This document shows, in pieces, positions 52,364 to 63,699 of a stretch of 64,000 nt of DNA. The translations under genes were made by a program, and so were the position numbers. The stretch covers positions 558,001 through 622,000 of the forward strand of contig WARS01002807.1 of the NCBI GenBank assembly GCA_008933995.1, written 5' to 3'. The stretch comes from Datnioides undecimradiatus (taxonomy: Eukaryota; Chordata; Actinopteri; Lobotiformes; Datnioididae). The notes beneath the pieces are model-generated. The model ran no database searches, was not told the origin of the DNA, and saw only the letters and a list, made by a program, of their open reading frames with translations. The stretch's first letter is position 1; each line of letters begins with the position of its first letter.

Positions 52364-55300
52364 CTGCGGAGAGAAAAGAAGGACAAACAGATTGAAACGT
52401 GTGAGCGGATCACACAAACACCTGGATTATGAAGCTCAGCACGCCGCCGGCTGCAGTTAGCTGAACGACGCTAGCTGCCGAGAGCGTTTCGTCACATTTC
52501 AGTAGGTGCAAGGTACAGTTTCTCTGTTGCTTCCTCAATCAGGCTAATGGGACAGAGGTAGAAAGCAGAGTATTAAGCTGTTGCGCCATCTTCATATTAC
52601 ATGAGTTTCTATTGATATTGCTTAATTCAAATAACCTCTGTGGACAGTTTGTTGCTTCACAACCAGACTACTGCTCCCGGGTTGGTAAGTTCACCCTCCC
52701 TGCAGGGAGCTTGTATCTTCAGCGCACATTAAAGGACTAAAAATGTGTTTTTTTTGTTTTGCAACCTGCATTGTTTACATTCATGTTTACTTTCTTGCAG
52801 TTCTTCTCTACCCTGCGGATGCATTACTTGTTTCTTAGCACGTTGCCACCACCTGTTGATCGGCTGTGCTAAACAAAAGGCTAATGGGGTCAAAAGCTCC
52901 ACGAGGGACATCTGACGAGGATCAAATGCCTGGGGAGGCTGAGTTTGCTCAGATAGCATCTCAGGACTGTGATATGTGGCGTGACAGACTTCATCAGATA
53001 GCGTTTTGCAAAGGGAGACGCCCTCACTCAGGTGCAGCGGCTGCACGGTGGAGGTGATTTTATGGAGGTGAGCTCCTCGAAATGTGTGAGTTAGCGTCAC
53101 ACGGCGTAAAGAAAACTTGACATCGATCAGTGCATGTGTTGAGCTCACCAGATGGGTGTTTGCAGCACTATTCACGCATGAATCCGCGTTTGCTCACTGT
53201 TGTTGGGCCACACACTCACCCTTAGCCTCTTGATGCCAGCGCGGGTGATCTGCTGGCAGTCGTAGAGCTCGATGCGATCCAGACTGTGGCAGCTCTTCAA
53301 GTGCTCCAGCGAGGCGTCTGTGATCAGGGGGCAGTTGTCCAGCTCGATCACCTCCAGTCGGTCGTGAGCGCAGGGGCCGCTGCCGAGGTGTCTGATGCCG
53401 TCGTCGGTGATCAGCTCACAGTGAGACAGGCTCTGCGGGGACAAAGTAGTAGCTCCGTTACTCATCTGTCTGCTGCAACAAGCTGCTTCTTGGTGCTCAT
53501 AAATGCAGCAGGAGCAAAATATGTTTAAGCATCACACACACACACACACACACACACTCACCAGGACTTGCAAACGAGGGCAGTGGATAGAAAGCTGGAT
53601 GAGTGTTCCATCTGTGATCTGGTGCAAACATAAAAACAGACACATGTCACAACTGCAGTCTCCATAAAAGGAGATGGTACGTGTGGCCGGGACTGTTTAT
53701 TTACCTGCACACATTCTTCTAAATCCATCTTCTCAAGTTCGTGACAATTCTAAAAGAGACAAATATAGACAGACGCTATAAGATCTCATGTGGGCGTACG
53801 GAGATTTGAAATTTTAATACAAAATAATTTGGATTTTTTTTGTTTTTATCTGTTTTTGGGGCCAAAAACAAACGTAAACTCAGCTTAAAAGCTATGAATC
53901 CTTGTGATTACATGCAACCAAAGGGGAGACGCCTCACTTACCCTTGCTAATGTAGTGAAGCCCACGTCTGTAAGCTGAGAGCAGCGAGCCACTTCTAATA
54001 TTCTGGAAGAAGAAAGACAGAGGAGGTCTTTGTTGCAGGATTAAAGATGCAACTTAATCTAAAATGCTGCAAGAAATCAAAAATGCGTGAGAAGCGATGG
54101 TTCAGACTGAGGACGCGGGCGCAGGTGCGTACGCTCACCTGAGGCGAGGGCAGTTCTGTCCCAGGGCGTGCAAGATGGCGTCTGTGATGTTGGCACAGCC
54201 CGACACGCACAGGGACTGCAGGCGGTGGCAGCCCCGGCAAATCGTGATGAGCCCCTCGTCTGTGATCTGCTGCTCACCGGGAAGAGAGAGTGTGCGTTTG
54301 AGCGACAGCGATGCACCAAAGCTAACTCGGCTAACGAGAACAATTTCTTTCCTCTAAAGCATTGTTCAGGAAGACTTTGCAGAGATAATTCAGAGAAAAA
54401 GCGAAGAGGAGACAAAAAAAAAAAACCCCCGTGAGGACAAAGAGGAAGAGCAACCAGGACGAGACGGGACGATGAGCTCCTGATGTGTGAGATGAGACAA
54501 GGATGCTGAGATGAAGACGTCGGATAGCAGAAGTGTTCAGGTGGTGATGAAGAGGGTGGGGGGGGTGGGGTTTGGAGACAGGTACAGACACAGAACAACA
54601 AACGCATTGTGTGAGCGGGTGTCACAGAGTATTGGGTGTTTCTGCTGGAAGTCCATAATGGGCTGCACGCTGAAGAGCACAGCGTGTGCTAGGCGCCCAT
54701 CAGCAACCAACACCTTTCATGTACTTTCCAGTCCAGACTCAGGGGGGGTTTATGATGTTCGCTGAGAGGCAGCGCTGTTAAGTGTACTTACTGAGCATGT
54801 CTGCAAGTTGAGTGTGACCAGCTCTGGACAGTGAGCCCCGATGTGCTTCAGAGCCTCGTCCTCGAGCTGTGGGGGGAGATCGGCAGATGACAAATGACAG
54901 TAAATAAAGGTTTATAATGAAGCATCCCAGTCTGCTGCCACCGATGCAAAGGGTTACTCAGTCTACCAAACACCTCTTTGCATAACACAATACAATTCAA
55001 CAGTGCCACCGGCTCTGAAAAAGATATTAATGATCTGTGACACCATCATAGAAATATGTGTTTTTCACACTGTACTGTTGACTGTTGCTCTAACAGCATG
55101 GTGCTATAAGAAAGCATTTAAATGAGCTGTAAACAGCAGCTGGCGTGTCGCTCCTCAGAAACGTCCCCTGTTGCAAAGAGAGCGGTGCGTTTACTGTTCG
55201 CTGCGGCGGCGACTGTGCTCTACTTGGAGCGCAAGTAAGGGGAAGTTGGCGGTATGTTAAGCGATTGCCACTGGGACGAAACGTACATAGGAAACACCGG

Positions 55301-58300
55301 TGCCTGCAATTCACAGCATTTAATTTAATTTAATTTAAAACACCTGCTGCTCATTACGCTCCAAGCACCTACAGCGTCAGTCCTGGTCTTCACCTCCAGC
55401 TCAGAGCAAGTACCTGTGTGCATCCCTTGAGGAAAAGGCCTTTGAGTCCGGGGCAGGAGCGCACGAGTGCCTGGATGCCGTCCTTGGTGACCTGATCACA
55501 CCAGGAGATGTTGAGCTGCTCCAGCAGAGGACAACCCTCGCTGGTGGGAGGAAGATAGCAGAAGGAGAAAGAGAAACACAGTCAACAAGATTAAATGATA
55601 AATAAAATAAATCAGTGAGGATTAACTGTTATAGATCTCAGAGTAGACGCCACACACCTGAGAGCTTTGAGTGAAAGGTTGGTGATTGAGGTACAGGAGG
55701 CGAGGTCCAGGTGCTTCAGCTTTGGACAGAACTTACTGAGGCTATTACACGTGCTGCAGGGGAAGAAAGACAGTGAGGGGGTCTTTAATGTCTCGACGTG
55801 GCGCGCTGATACTCCGACAGCGCAGTAAACAATGCGAATACCTGTCAGTGATCTTGGTGCAGCCGTTCAGACTGAGCAGCTCGATGTTTCTGCAGTTCTG
55901 CGAGAAAGTCCTGCAGCAGAAAACCAAAACGTCAAACTGAGCGTGCCATTCCCAGGATCTGAGCAGGAACCAGAATTTCTAGTTTAAGTCCTGACCGCAC
56001 TCACCTCAGGGCGCTGTCACCCACGCCCAGGCATCCTCGCAGACTCAGTTTTCTAAGGAACCCCCCGCATCGCTTTGAGATGTTCTCCACCACTCGGCCC
56101 TGCAGCACGATGTAATGCAATGATGAATTAAGAGTGATGTGTAAAAGGAAAAGTGCAAAGTGCAGACTGGAGTTACAGGTAAGAGGAAGCTGGATGGAGA
56201 TCAGATTCACTCACCTCGATGTCTCTCTGGAAGTCAAAGAGGTCGATTCGTTGCCAGTTGCTGCCATCCAAGGCCAGAACATTCCAGGACTGTGAGAGCG
56301 GGGAGCACGAAACAGACGTTTAGGGTCGAGATTGGCCTCACCCAACGCACGGACAAACAGGCGCACGTGCATACACACACACTCACCCGTGAGACCTGGG
56401 CACAGCGACAGAGTGTCACCACATCCAGAAAGGAGAAGATTCTGGAAGACAGACAGGGGACGGTTTAGAGACCCTGATCCCCGCCGCCAGAAGCTTCCTC
56501 TGTACACTAGACTCTGCCCTCGCGTCAGCCCCGCGCCTGCTTCCACTCACAGCGCAGGCGAGAGTGAGTAAATCAGCTAATATTGTCTTTGACTGTCAGC
56601 AGGATAGATGTGTTTACTCTGTTTGCAGGGGCTAGACGTGTTTACTCAAAGTGGGGTCCTGGCGAGGAAGACGCGCGGCCTTTGCTTCCCAGGATCCGAG
56701 CTGGGAAAGCTTACTGTCAAGATGCGGCAAAAACTGTGCCGGGGTTAAAGCGGGGGTGCGGCGCAGCCTGCCAGCCTCGCAAATCAGGCCGCCGAACCTG
56801 GCCAAGCCTGCACAGAGTCAGCAGCCGCAGCGCAGGCAGCTTGGCTGGCGAGGCCGAGGCCTGAGTTATGGCCTTCATTTTCTGTTTGCTCAGGGACTCT
56901 TGACTTTTTTTTTTTTTTGGTCTGAAATCAATTTGAATGCTTTATAGCCCGGAGCATCTGTTTTTAATTACAGTTTTAGCATTGGGGCGGCACATGAGAC
57001 TGGGAGCAAGGAATTGGCATCCTGGTGTTTTAGTTCAGTTGAAATATTTGCAAAAGGACAAGTGAGCGTACAGTATATGACCGTGAGATGCACAGTATGT
57101 GCCTCTGTGTTTGCTGGCAGCGGTGGGAGGAGGGGGGTGGTGCAAGGCCACTTGTGCCTTTGTGCAGGATTGGGGAGCCAAGGCAGGGAGGTGAGCGCGG
57201 AGAATGCAACATGCCACTTTTGCTTGTGCATGAAAACAGAAAGTCTGAGCGCGGCGTTTTGAAACGTCACTCACCGTAGCAACAGCTCCTTGGGCAGCTT
57301 CTTGTTGATGACCGCCTCATCGCTGTTTGTGAACATCTGAAAAGGTGCAGAGGATAACATCAGCCCTGGCGCGCCGCTTTAACATAGCTGGGGCCCCCAC
57401 CTTCGTCCACTCACCTCACTCAAGGACAGCCCCAGCCCATAAACAAGGATAAATGATCCTAATCTCATCAGCTGAGATAGATTCAATGTCACGTCTCGGA
57501 AAACACTTCGGGTGACGGCAGATAAAGCGGCGCCGGAGGCTGGATTTTGTGTCTTCTAAGCAAAAATGGGCAGGATAGGACTGTGTTGTTGACACTGCCG
57601 GATTCACAGCGCGTGCCGGGAACGCACGCTTGGAATTACTTACGACGTATCTTTCGTGACGAATTGCTCCGGCTTCCGCAAAACAGCTAAATGGATTTCC
57701 GCACAAAGTGACTGCGCGCTGTTAGGGCGCAAACACCAGCCTGTAATCCAAAGAAAAGGCCCCAGCACACAAAGAGACAATAAATGAGCATTTATTAAGA
57801 TCCAGCTACTTAGATACACACACACACACACACACACACACTTGCTGAGGGTTCCCATAATTTGTTGTAAATCATACTCTGCTGGATTGTAAAACGCAAG
57901 ATGTTCAGGCGATGGCATTCGGGAGCATCCACTCAGTCACAACAAGGCGAATGAGGCAACATCTGGCCCGATCCATTCTCCTCCATAGATCCAGGGAGAT
58001 AAATCTAAACCAGGGACAGGGTAATTGAGGGGCGGGGGCTTTAGCGTGTAAATAAAAAGTGCAGGGAGGCACATGTTATTTACAAGAGGCAAACATCTGC
58101 GACAAGATCAACAAGGATATTTGCAAGTCCTTATTTGCACTTCCTTACAGGTGCAAGTATGAAGCCGAAAATGTTTCTTGCGTTTAAACAAAAGGGGATA
58201 ATTAACGGGTCCTGGCGGAGTTCGCCGTCTGCGGTTTTGATTTCGGGTGTCCATCCTGAACCCGCCGTCACAATGGCTTTTCAGCTCAATAGATTTTTTT

Positions 58301-58433
58301 AGGCACTTACACACTTAAAACTATTCATCAGCTCACAAAAACAAACCGACAGGTCTGCCTGTTTAAAAATCCAGTCAGCTCTGGGTCAAAGCCTCTCTAT
58401 GTCTCTCTGATAAACATACAAACTCCACTCTCA

Positions 58434-58471
<38 letters not shown>

Positions 58472-61083
58472 GCTGTCTATGCAGGGGCTGCCTGCCAGCG
58501 CAGACGTGTAAAAATTTTGAGGGGGTAAGAAGGGACACACATTTCGCATTTGGATTTGGGGCAAATTGACTCTGACAGCTCGCCGTCCGCGGCGTTACTT
58601 TCCGGCCAAATAATCCAGGGCCATTTCCAAAGAACCAGATGCGCATGGTGAACGGGCATACACTGTCCCCTTTTGTGCTCTAACATAAAATGAACCTGAT
58701 GCTGCATGAATGTGAGCATTATGTTTTCTCCACTGGTCAGCTATAGTCGGCGAAGCAGGCCTGGCAGGAGGTAAAAGGCCGGGTGAGCTGTAACCTCCAG
58801 CTAGAGATCATCGTGTAACGCAGACAAAACAAAAAGTTATCTTATTTTCTTAAAACTAGTCTGTTGTTGATTAAATATACGCCCGTTTGGCACTTTTCAC
58901 TAAACTGGATGCAGGTATTGAGTTTTTCCTTCCTCACATCCATGGATACAGATAGGAGAACTAAATGAAATACCCAACAGACTGATCAATACACCCATTT
59001 ACACACAGCAACTTGATGTATCGAGCATTCGTGTGGTTATTTTTACACATTCTTTCAACTGGGAAAATCAAATTTGGGGTTGCTGATGCCTGTCTACTTT
59101 TCAGAGTGCTGTGGTCTTTTGTTAGAGGCTGGTAGACTACAACAGATCAGGATCTACTGCAGAGCCGTAAAGCCAGACACAGCACGGCGGATCATTTCTG
59201 GAAAGGCCTGTCAAAATAAAACAGCTGGGTTTGACTTTGCATGTTTGTCTTTTGTCTCAGGCTACTTATAATTAGGCTTTAATGCTAACAGAGGCTCAGT
59301 ATTTATAGCATAGTAACAACAGAAGTTAGCCAGTTGCTTGTATTGTGCTTTTACCCTGTATTATTCTATTAAAACTACTGCAGTGCATAGATAACATTAT
59401 GTTTAAGAATAAATAGAAAAAAAAACCCAATCCATAACAATGATTAGCTATGTCAATGACAAATAATCTTTAAAACGTCACGTGTACGATGAAAGTGCAT
59501 CTTATTCTCAGGCAAACAAAATCTACTACCACAGTTTATTATGCGTTTAACATCTTCATCATCTAATTGACAGATTAGCTACCAGTGAAGGTTTCTCAAG
59601 GACCGGCACCATAATGATCTTTAATAAATATATGTTACGGTAAAGTATACTGTCACGTTGATCATAATTGACTGCATTAATGCATTTAAACCAGAACTGC
59701 ATCTTCAGCTGCTTACAGTTAGCAGGTCTATCAGACTCTAACAATAACATTTGCTGACTTAATGTAGCCTACATGAAGTCAAGATGGAATTGAAGATGAG
59801 TAATGGAAATGAGTGATGAGTGACACACTGGACATAAACACAAAATGTGTTGGGAAGAGGTCTGTGGCATTAGAAATCCATAAACATCTCTTTCTTTTTT
59901 TTTAAAGGTCCGGGTTAAATGGTAATTATTGCAGTCCACAATATACCTTTTATAAGACAGGTACCACCTTTAATATTAAAAATAAGAGTGCAAATATATG
60001 CTTTTATTTTGAAGGCAATCGCGCGCTACTTCCGGTACCACCCCGAGCTAAATCCGGTTAGCTTAACAAACCAGCTCCACCGCAGCTGTCGGGCCAGAAG
60101 GTAACGGCCTGAATCTTCTGAGTCGTCAGCTGTTGCACCGTTAAAAATAAATAAAACCACGCACAAATCCCACGCTAGCTGGGGATTAAACAACACCAAG
60201 TGCTCGGGCTGCACAGCCCAATGTCACCGGCCGGATACACAACATTTGAGCACAAGTTTGCACCAAAATATCCAGCTACGCTTGCGGCTGCGACACAAAG
60301 TTTATGGTGAATGCTGCTGAAGAACAACACTGTAGCTTACGTGTGTGTACGTGCGGCCCTTATATTATCAGTATAGGTTATGTTTTGTGTTAACGCCGTG
60401 GCAGCTCGGGCCTGTTATGTTGATAGTCCGGTGCTAATACCGGGGTGCATGTAGCAGTCACAACCCGAGGCCCCCACAACCGCAGCGGCCATGGATATGA
60501 ACCACAATCCGGCTCCGGAGACAGCCCAACAAAAAGTCTCACACACCAAAAACCAACCCCCCAGCAGATACGTGGACACTTGTCGAAACAAATACAGCTT
60601 CCTTGTCAAGTAAAGTCAACACATTTCGGGTTTTAAGGGCCTAAATATGTCAGTAAATAGCAGAGCTGTCCTCGGCGTGCTCCATGTAGCCTCGGTGTCT
60701 TTGTTTTGACGGCGCAAAGGGAAACGAGGACAACATTTCAGGACCTTTAATAAAAACACTCAGTATATCCACACACAGCGCGACATACCTGGTGTAAAAT
60801 ACCCAAATGTGCCCCCTGAAATTCTTTAAATGCCCGGCCTTGGGTGTATGTTGGAACAAAACAACAACGTTTGACCTAATCCCAAACATTGACTGCGGAA
60901 GCTGCATCAACAGCCTCACCATAAGCGCAGTTTTACAATAAATACAGCGACAGTCACCATGTAGGCCCGTGTCCTAACGTTTCCTACAGCTTCGTTCAGT
61001 GTGTGGCAGTAACTGTCAGTTCACGACGAGGGCAAACTCACCTCAAACCGGCTCCGTGAAACACCATTTACCTCCTTCCCCAT
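52256..61083 (-). CDS. fbxl20: FBXL20, F-box and leucine-rich repeat protein
   Basis: Fifteen coding exons join to 1311 nt and 436 residues, the length I know for human FBXL20, with all phases consistent. Residues 1-14 (MGKEVNGVSRSRFE) precede MFTNSDEAVINKKLPKELLL, which opens the F-box (about 22-70, with FSFLDVVTLCRCAQVSRSW). The F-box binds SKP1 in an SCF ubiquitin ligase. From about residue 75 to 400 run cysteine-containing leucine-rich repeats of the CC type (L..L.L..C..ITD), for example LRHLDLASC-like, LEQLNISWCDQVTKDGIQ and LEVIELDNCPLITD. The protein ends VHAYFAPVTPPPSVGGSRQR then FCRCCVLL. The last four residues, CVLL, form a CAAX box of the geranylgeranylated type. PNIKVHAYF and PSVGGSRQRF indicate FBXL20 rather than FBXL2. 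In mammals FBXL20 (SCRAPPER) is a synaptic ligase acting on RIM1. Exon 2 itself begins with an in-frame ATG. Confidence 0.97.
53220..53432 (-). CDS. fbxl20: fbxl20 coding exon 14 (LRRs)
   Basis: 213 nt, acceptor GTCCCCGCAG, donor GTGAGT. SLSHCELITDDGIRHLGSG through LYDCQQITRAGIKRLR. Confidence 0.97.
53533..53557. repeat. (CA)n tract at the fbxl20 exon 13 donor
   Basis: On the gene strand the donor GTGAG is followed immediately by (TG)n, so many overlapping GT dinucleotides lie just inside the intron. Confidence 0.95.
53562..53618 (-). CDS. fbxl20: fbxl20 coding exon 13 (LRR, 57 nt)
   Basis: Acceptor TTTGCACCAG. The donor GTGAGT runs straight into a GT repeat. ITDGTLIQLSIHCPRLQVL. Confidence 0.96.
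53705..53749 (-). CDS. fbxl20: fbxl20 coding exon 12 (LRR, 45 nt)
   Basis: Acceptor CTCTTTTAG, donor GTAAAT. NCHELEKMDLEECVQ, identical to the remembered mammalian segment. Confidence 0.96.
53942..54002 (-). CDS. fbxl20: fbxl20 coding exon 11 (LRR)
   Basis: 61 nt, acceptor TTCTTCCAG, donor GTAAGT. ILEVARCSQLTDVGFTTLAR. Confidence 0.96.
54139..54269 (-). CDS. fbxl20: fbxl20 coding exon 10 (LRR)
   Basis: 131 nt, acceptor CCCGGTGAGCAG, donor GTGAGC. QITDEGLITICRGCHRLQSL, then CVSGCANITDAILHALGQNC. A second AG three bases downstream could serve as a tandem acceptor that drops one Gln. Confidence 0.95.
54792..54866 (-). CDS. fbxl20: fbxl20 coding exon 9 (LRR)
   Basis: 75 nt, acceptor CCCCCCACAG, donor GTAAGT. 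LEDEALKHIGAHCPELVTLN then LQTCS. Confidence 0.96.
55414..55540 (-). CDS. fbxl20: fbxl20 coding exon 8 (LRR)
   Basis: 127 nt, acceptor CTCCCACCAG, donor GTACTT. EGCPLLEQLNISWCDQVTK then DGIQALVRSCPGLKGLFLKG. Confidence 0.96.
55658..55753 (-). CDS. fbxl20: fbxl20 coding exon 7 (LRR)
   Basis: 96 nt, acceptor CCCCTGCAG, donor GTGTGT. STCNSLSKFCPKLKHLDLAS then CTSITNLSLKAL. Confidence 0.95.
55842..55910 (-). CDS. fbxl20: fbxl20 coding exon 6 (LRR)
   Basis: 69 nt, acceptor TTCTGCTGCAG, donor GTATTC. TFSQNCRNIELLSLNGCTK then ITD. Confidence 0.95.
56005..56099 (-). CDS. fbxl20: fbxl20 coding exon 5 (LRR)
   Basis: 95 nt, acceptor CGTGCTGCAG, donor GTGAGT. GRVVENISKRCGGFLRKLSL then RGCLGVGDSAL. Confidence 0.96.
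56215..56289 (-). CDS. fbxl20: fbxl20 coding exon 4 (end of F-box)
   Basis: 75 nt, acceptor CGCTCTCACAG, donor GTGAGT. SWNVLALDGSNWQRIDLFDF then QRDIE. Confidence 0.96.
56387..56441 (-). CDS. fbxl20: fbxl20 coding exon 3 (F-box)
   Basis: 55 nt, acceptor TGTCTTCCAG, donor GTGAGT. IFSFLDVVTLCRCAQVSR. Confidence 0.96.
57275..57336 (-). CDS. fbxl20: fbxl20 coding exon 2 (start of F-box)
   Basis: 62 nt, acceptor ACCTTTTCAG, donor GTGAGT. MFTNSDEAVINKKLPKELLL; the first codon is an in-frame ATG. Confidence 0.95.
57816..57841. repeat. (CA)13 microsatellite in fbxl20 intron 1
   Basis: Uninterrupted CA run. Confidence 0.95.
58434..58470. repeat. (CT)n(CA)n compound microsatellite in fbxl20 intron 1
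   Basis: CT units switch to CA units without interruption. Confidence 0.93.
60015..60230. promoter_or_regulatory. CpG-containing patch with ACTTCCGGT (ETS) motif in fbxl20 intron 1
   Basis: ACTTCCGGT at 60028-60036 (ACCGGAAGT on the minus strand), the strong GABPA/ETS word typical of housekeeping start sites, with CGCGCG and further CpGs around it in otherwise AT-rich DNA. A candidate alternative promoter. Confidence 0.35.
60491..60613 (+). other. Small plus-strand ORF (40 codons) in fbxl20 intron 1
   Basis: ATG in strong context (GCGGCCATGG), reading MDMNHNPAPETAQQKV to ...RNKYSFLVK, then TAA. The end can also be read as a donor, AA|GTAAAG. No family recognised; it may be chance. Confidence 0.2.
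61042..61083 (-). CDS. fbxl20: fbxl20 coding exon 1
   Basis: ATG at 61083-61081, 14 codons MGKEVNGVSRSRFE, donor GTGAGT. It parallels human MRRDVNGVTKSRFE. Confidence 0.92.
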
Positions 61084-61380
61084 GTCGGACGCTGGTTACC
61101 GACTCAATGAATTCGGTGTAGGCGAAGTGAAATGCAGATACGGGCCCTCTTCCTGCCGATTCCCCTCCACGACTATCATGCTACCGTCCTCTCGGTAGCT
61201 CCCGGGGGTGCGGTGTCGTTGCTGTTTCTCGCCCTGTAAACACAAACGGCAAGACTTCTTGTTTCTGGCAAAAATGTGGGCTACAGGCAGCAGGCAGCCA
61301 GTGAGCCAGTTCTCTTATCTGCTCGGTTAGCCCTCACCTCCTCCTCCTCCTCCTCCTCCCCCTATACAGCTTTCCATCCA
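61084..61380 (-). promoter_or_regulatory. fbxl20: Probable fbxl20 5' UTR and promoter
   Basis: GC- and pyrimidine-containing DNA directly upstream of the ATG, with CCCGGGGGTGCGGTGTCG near 61200 and a (CTC)n tract at about 61338-61360, which is (GAG)n on the gene strand. No TATA box seen. Placement follows from the ATG at 61083. Confidence 0.45.
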
Positions 61381-61389
61381 TCCACACAA

Positions 61390-62640
61390 TAGCCCGACAG
61401 GAATAGGACCTGGCAGCCTAAAATGGAGCTGGTACTACGCCTACATCACTTTAAAATAATAAACATAATGAAATTGCGCAGAGGCATGTGTTTTCCCTAG
61501 CGCAAAAAACAACTACCTTTACTTCTTGGCAGGTCCTTTAACCGGAGCTCGCGGTGCGGGCCGTGCATGAGCTCAGGTGCACAGACGTACAGGCGATCAA
61601 ACAGCACGGATACCTGGCTGGAGGTGACAGGAGTCAGTGCTAGATATAATATTTATATTGATCCCGTGTGATTGTACAGTTAGACACCACAAAATGCAAA
61701 TAGAGACCAATCAAGGCTGTGTGCGCGTATAGTCAATGCTCTCCCCTAACAGCCCACCTAAAATGACAAATAGTCTATTTAAAGTTCATGTCTAATGTAA
61801 TGTTATTTCCACCTGAAGGCCCTGTCAGTGAAGCGTTGGAGGAATACGTTCATACTTTTTGTTGCAATGAGATTTGTGTCGTGCAAAGACCACACAAGCA
61901 GGGGTTTTTGCCTTCTTATAGCACATTAACAAGTACAACGCGCATTAGCTCTTTGCTATCACACTTATTATTGACAAACATACATTCTAACTTTGTCAGT
62001 ACAGTGGGAGACGACACTTCCTTGTTTTTCGTAGACAACGCGTCGTTTAGACAACGCGTCCAATCAGAGTCCAGGGCTTGTAGCTCGTCATACTGCGTAA
62101 TCACACTAGGGAACGCAGGCATGACAACAGTTCAATGTCGTTCGGAGTGCCATAATAAATGGCAACTGGTGCTCCCCGTGTTTCTTTAGACACATTTTAA
62201 AAGTCTGACGTTGACTTTAAGTGTGTTTTTATACAAATATCACCCACAACAATTGCATAATTGCCGCTGCCTGTTTTCATCAAATATCACTTGTTTATTT
62301 ACCTTTTTCACAGTCATTAAGACTGCAGTTAAGACTGCCAAGCAGTTAGACTGTGAATGAGATGAAATACATTTCATATCCTATCGGCTATTGCTCATTA
62401 CTTGTTCAAATGATCTATTTTTAATGTGTGTACATGTTTTTATTTTTAAAAATGAAAACAATCTAAGCTAAATCCATTCATTTTGTTTAATATTCAGTAA
62501 TAAGGTGTTCTATAATAATGCAAAGTCTGACTTAATTATTTTCTACTTCAGCAGGGCATAAAAATAGTTACTTTCAATGTATACAGATTGTCAGTGCCTT
62601 ATCTAACATAGGAGTACACAGCCCCAGATTCGCAGTATTG
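61390..62640. other. Intergenic DNA upstream of fbxl20
   Basis: AT-rich, no recognisable gene. The 133-codon open frame at 61788-62189 resembles no family I know. Confidence 0.45.
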
Positions 62641-62644
62641 ATTT

Positions 62645-63035
62645 TTTTTTCCATGCATTTCACCTTTATAGGACAGCAACAGCTGAGGACAGACAGGATA
62701 GGAGATACAGCAAAGGGCCATAAAAAGGAAAGAAGGAAGAGTGTTTGATTTTCAGTATGATGAGAAAGGTGGAGAAGCTGAGATCTGGACAGATAGCGGT
62801 AGACTCTCTAATATACTGATCAGTTATACCACCAATTCTACTCACACTAAAACCAGACTCGAGTATATCAGAAAACAGAGGTACATATGGACCGGGACAT
62901 TTGAATTTCAATCTATCATCATGGAAAAGATGAGCGCTGTGTGGAAAAAATGGTCAGAAAATGAAAAGAAGGGCCGTCATTCTTAAATTTCCCTCGGGAT
63001 GAAGAAAGTATTTATCTATCTAAGCGTGGGCGAGC
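62645..63035 (+). mobile_element. Retroposon-like element, 3' tail AATTTCCCTCGGGATGAA...TATCTATCT
   Basis: The segment ends AAATTTCCCTCGGGATGAAG, then AAAGTATTTATCTATCT. This tail closely resembles the 3' end shared by many fish LINEs and their SINEs (…CCCTCGGGATCAATAAAGTATCTATCT). The body upstream, from about TTTATAGGACAGCAACAGC, is uncertain. No reverse transcriptase is present, so it would be a truncated or nonautonomous copy. Confidence 0.5.
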
Positions 63036-63699
63036 AAAAAGATGGACTGAGTGGAACCTGCATGAAACAGAAAACCCTATATGAAGAACTACACAGCTAT
63101 ACATTATACTGTCAGTAATGGAAATTCAGACAGCCACACTGAGGAATCTGACAAAGAACCAGTCAAGTACTATCAAGGCAACCATTAATTTCATTACAGC
63201 TACAGGATTAAACCTTTGGAAGTAAACATACCCCAAAATGCAAGCATAATCCCGACCTGCGAGAGGCAGCAATGTGCCACAAGGCATCGAGCCTGCTGGA
63301 AATGCACAGGAGGAAGAAGACCTTCTGCCTGTCAGGGCCCTGAACATCCATGCTCTTATCATGTCAGCTGAAATTGTGCCTGAGTGGTGCGTGTTCCTGC
63401 ACAAATTGAACAGTCCCGATCACACGTATAGAACGTGGTGCTTTCGGGGCCCAGCTTTATGCCTGCATTGACTCCTGCATGTTTAAAATTCAAAATCCAC
63501 AGTGATCCTGATGCTTGGTCTGTAAGATGCTGTGTTATTTACATATTTGAAATGTGTCATTCTCACAGACGACATAAATACACTCTGTGGTTATTCAGTA
63601 ATGTCTTTCTGTTTAAAACCGCGAGGTATTATTATACATCATTATAAAAACACGGATAAAACAAACGGTTTCTTTTTTCCCCCTAGTGTACCAGCTCTA

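Larger units (their letters stand above)
57337..61041 (-). other. fbxl20: fbxl20 intron 1
   Basis: 3.7 kb, the largest intron of the gene. It holds a (CA)n tract at 57816-57841, a compound (CT)n(CA)n tract at 58434-58470, AT-rich DNA at 58.8-59.95 kb, a CpG/ETS patch at about 60015-60230 and a small plus-strand ORF at 60491-60613. No further fbxl20 exon was identified. Confidence 0.6.

Noticed and set aside
61788-62189. 133-codon plus-strand open frame
   Set aside because: No homology recognised and the sequence is AT-rich intergenic DNA; likely chance.
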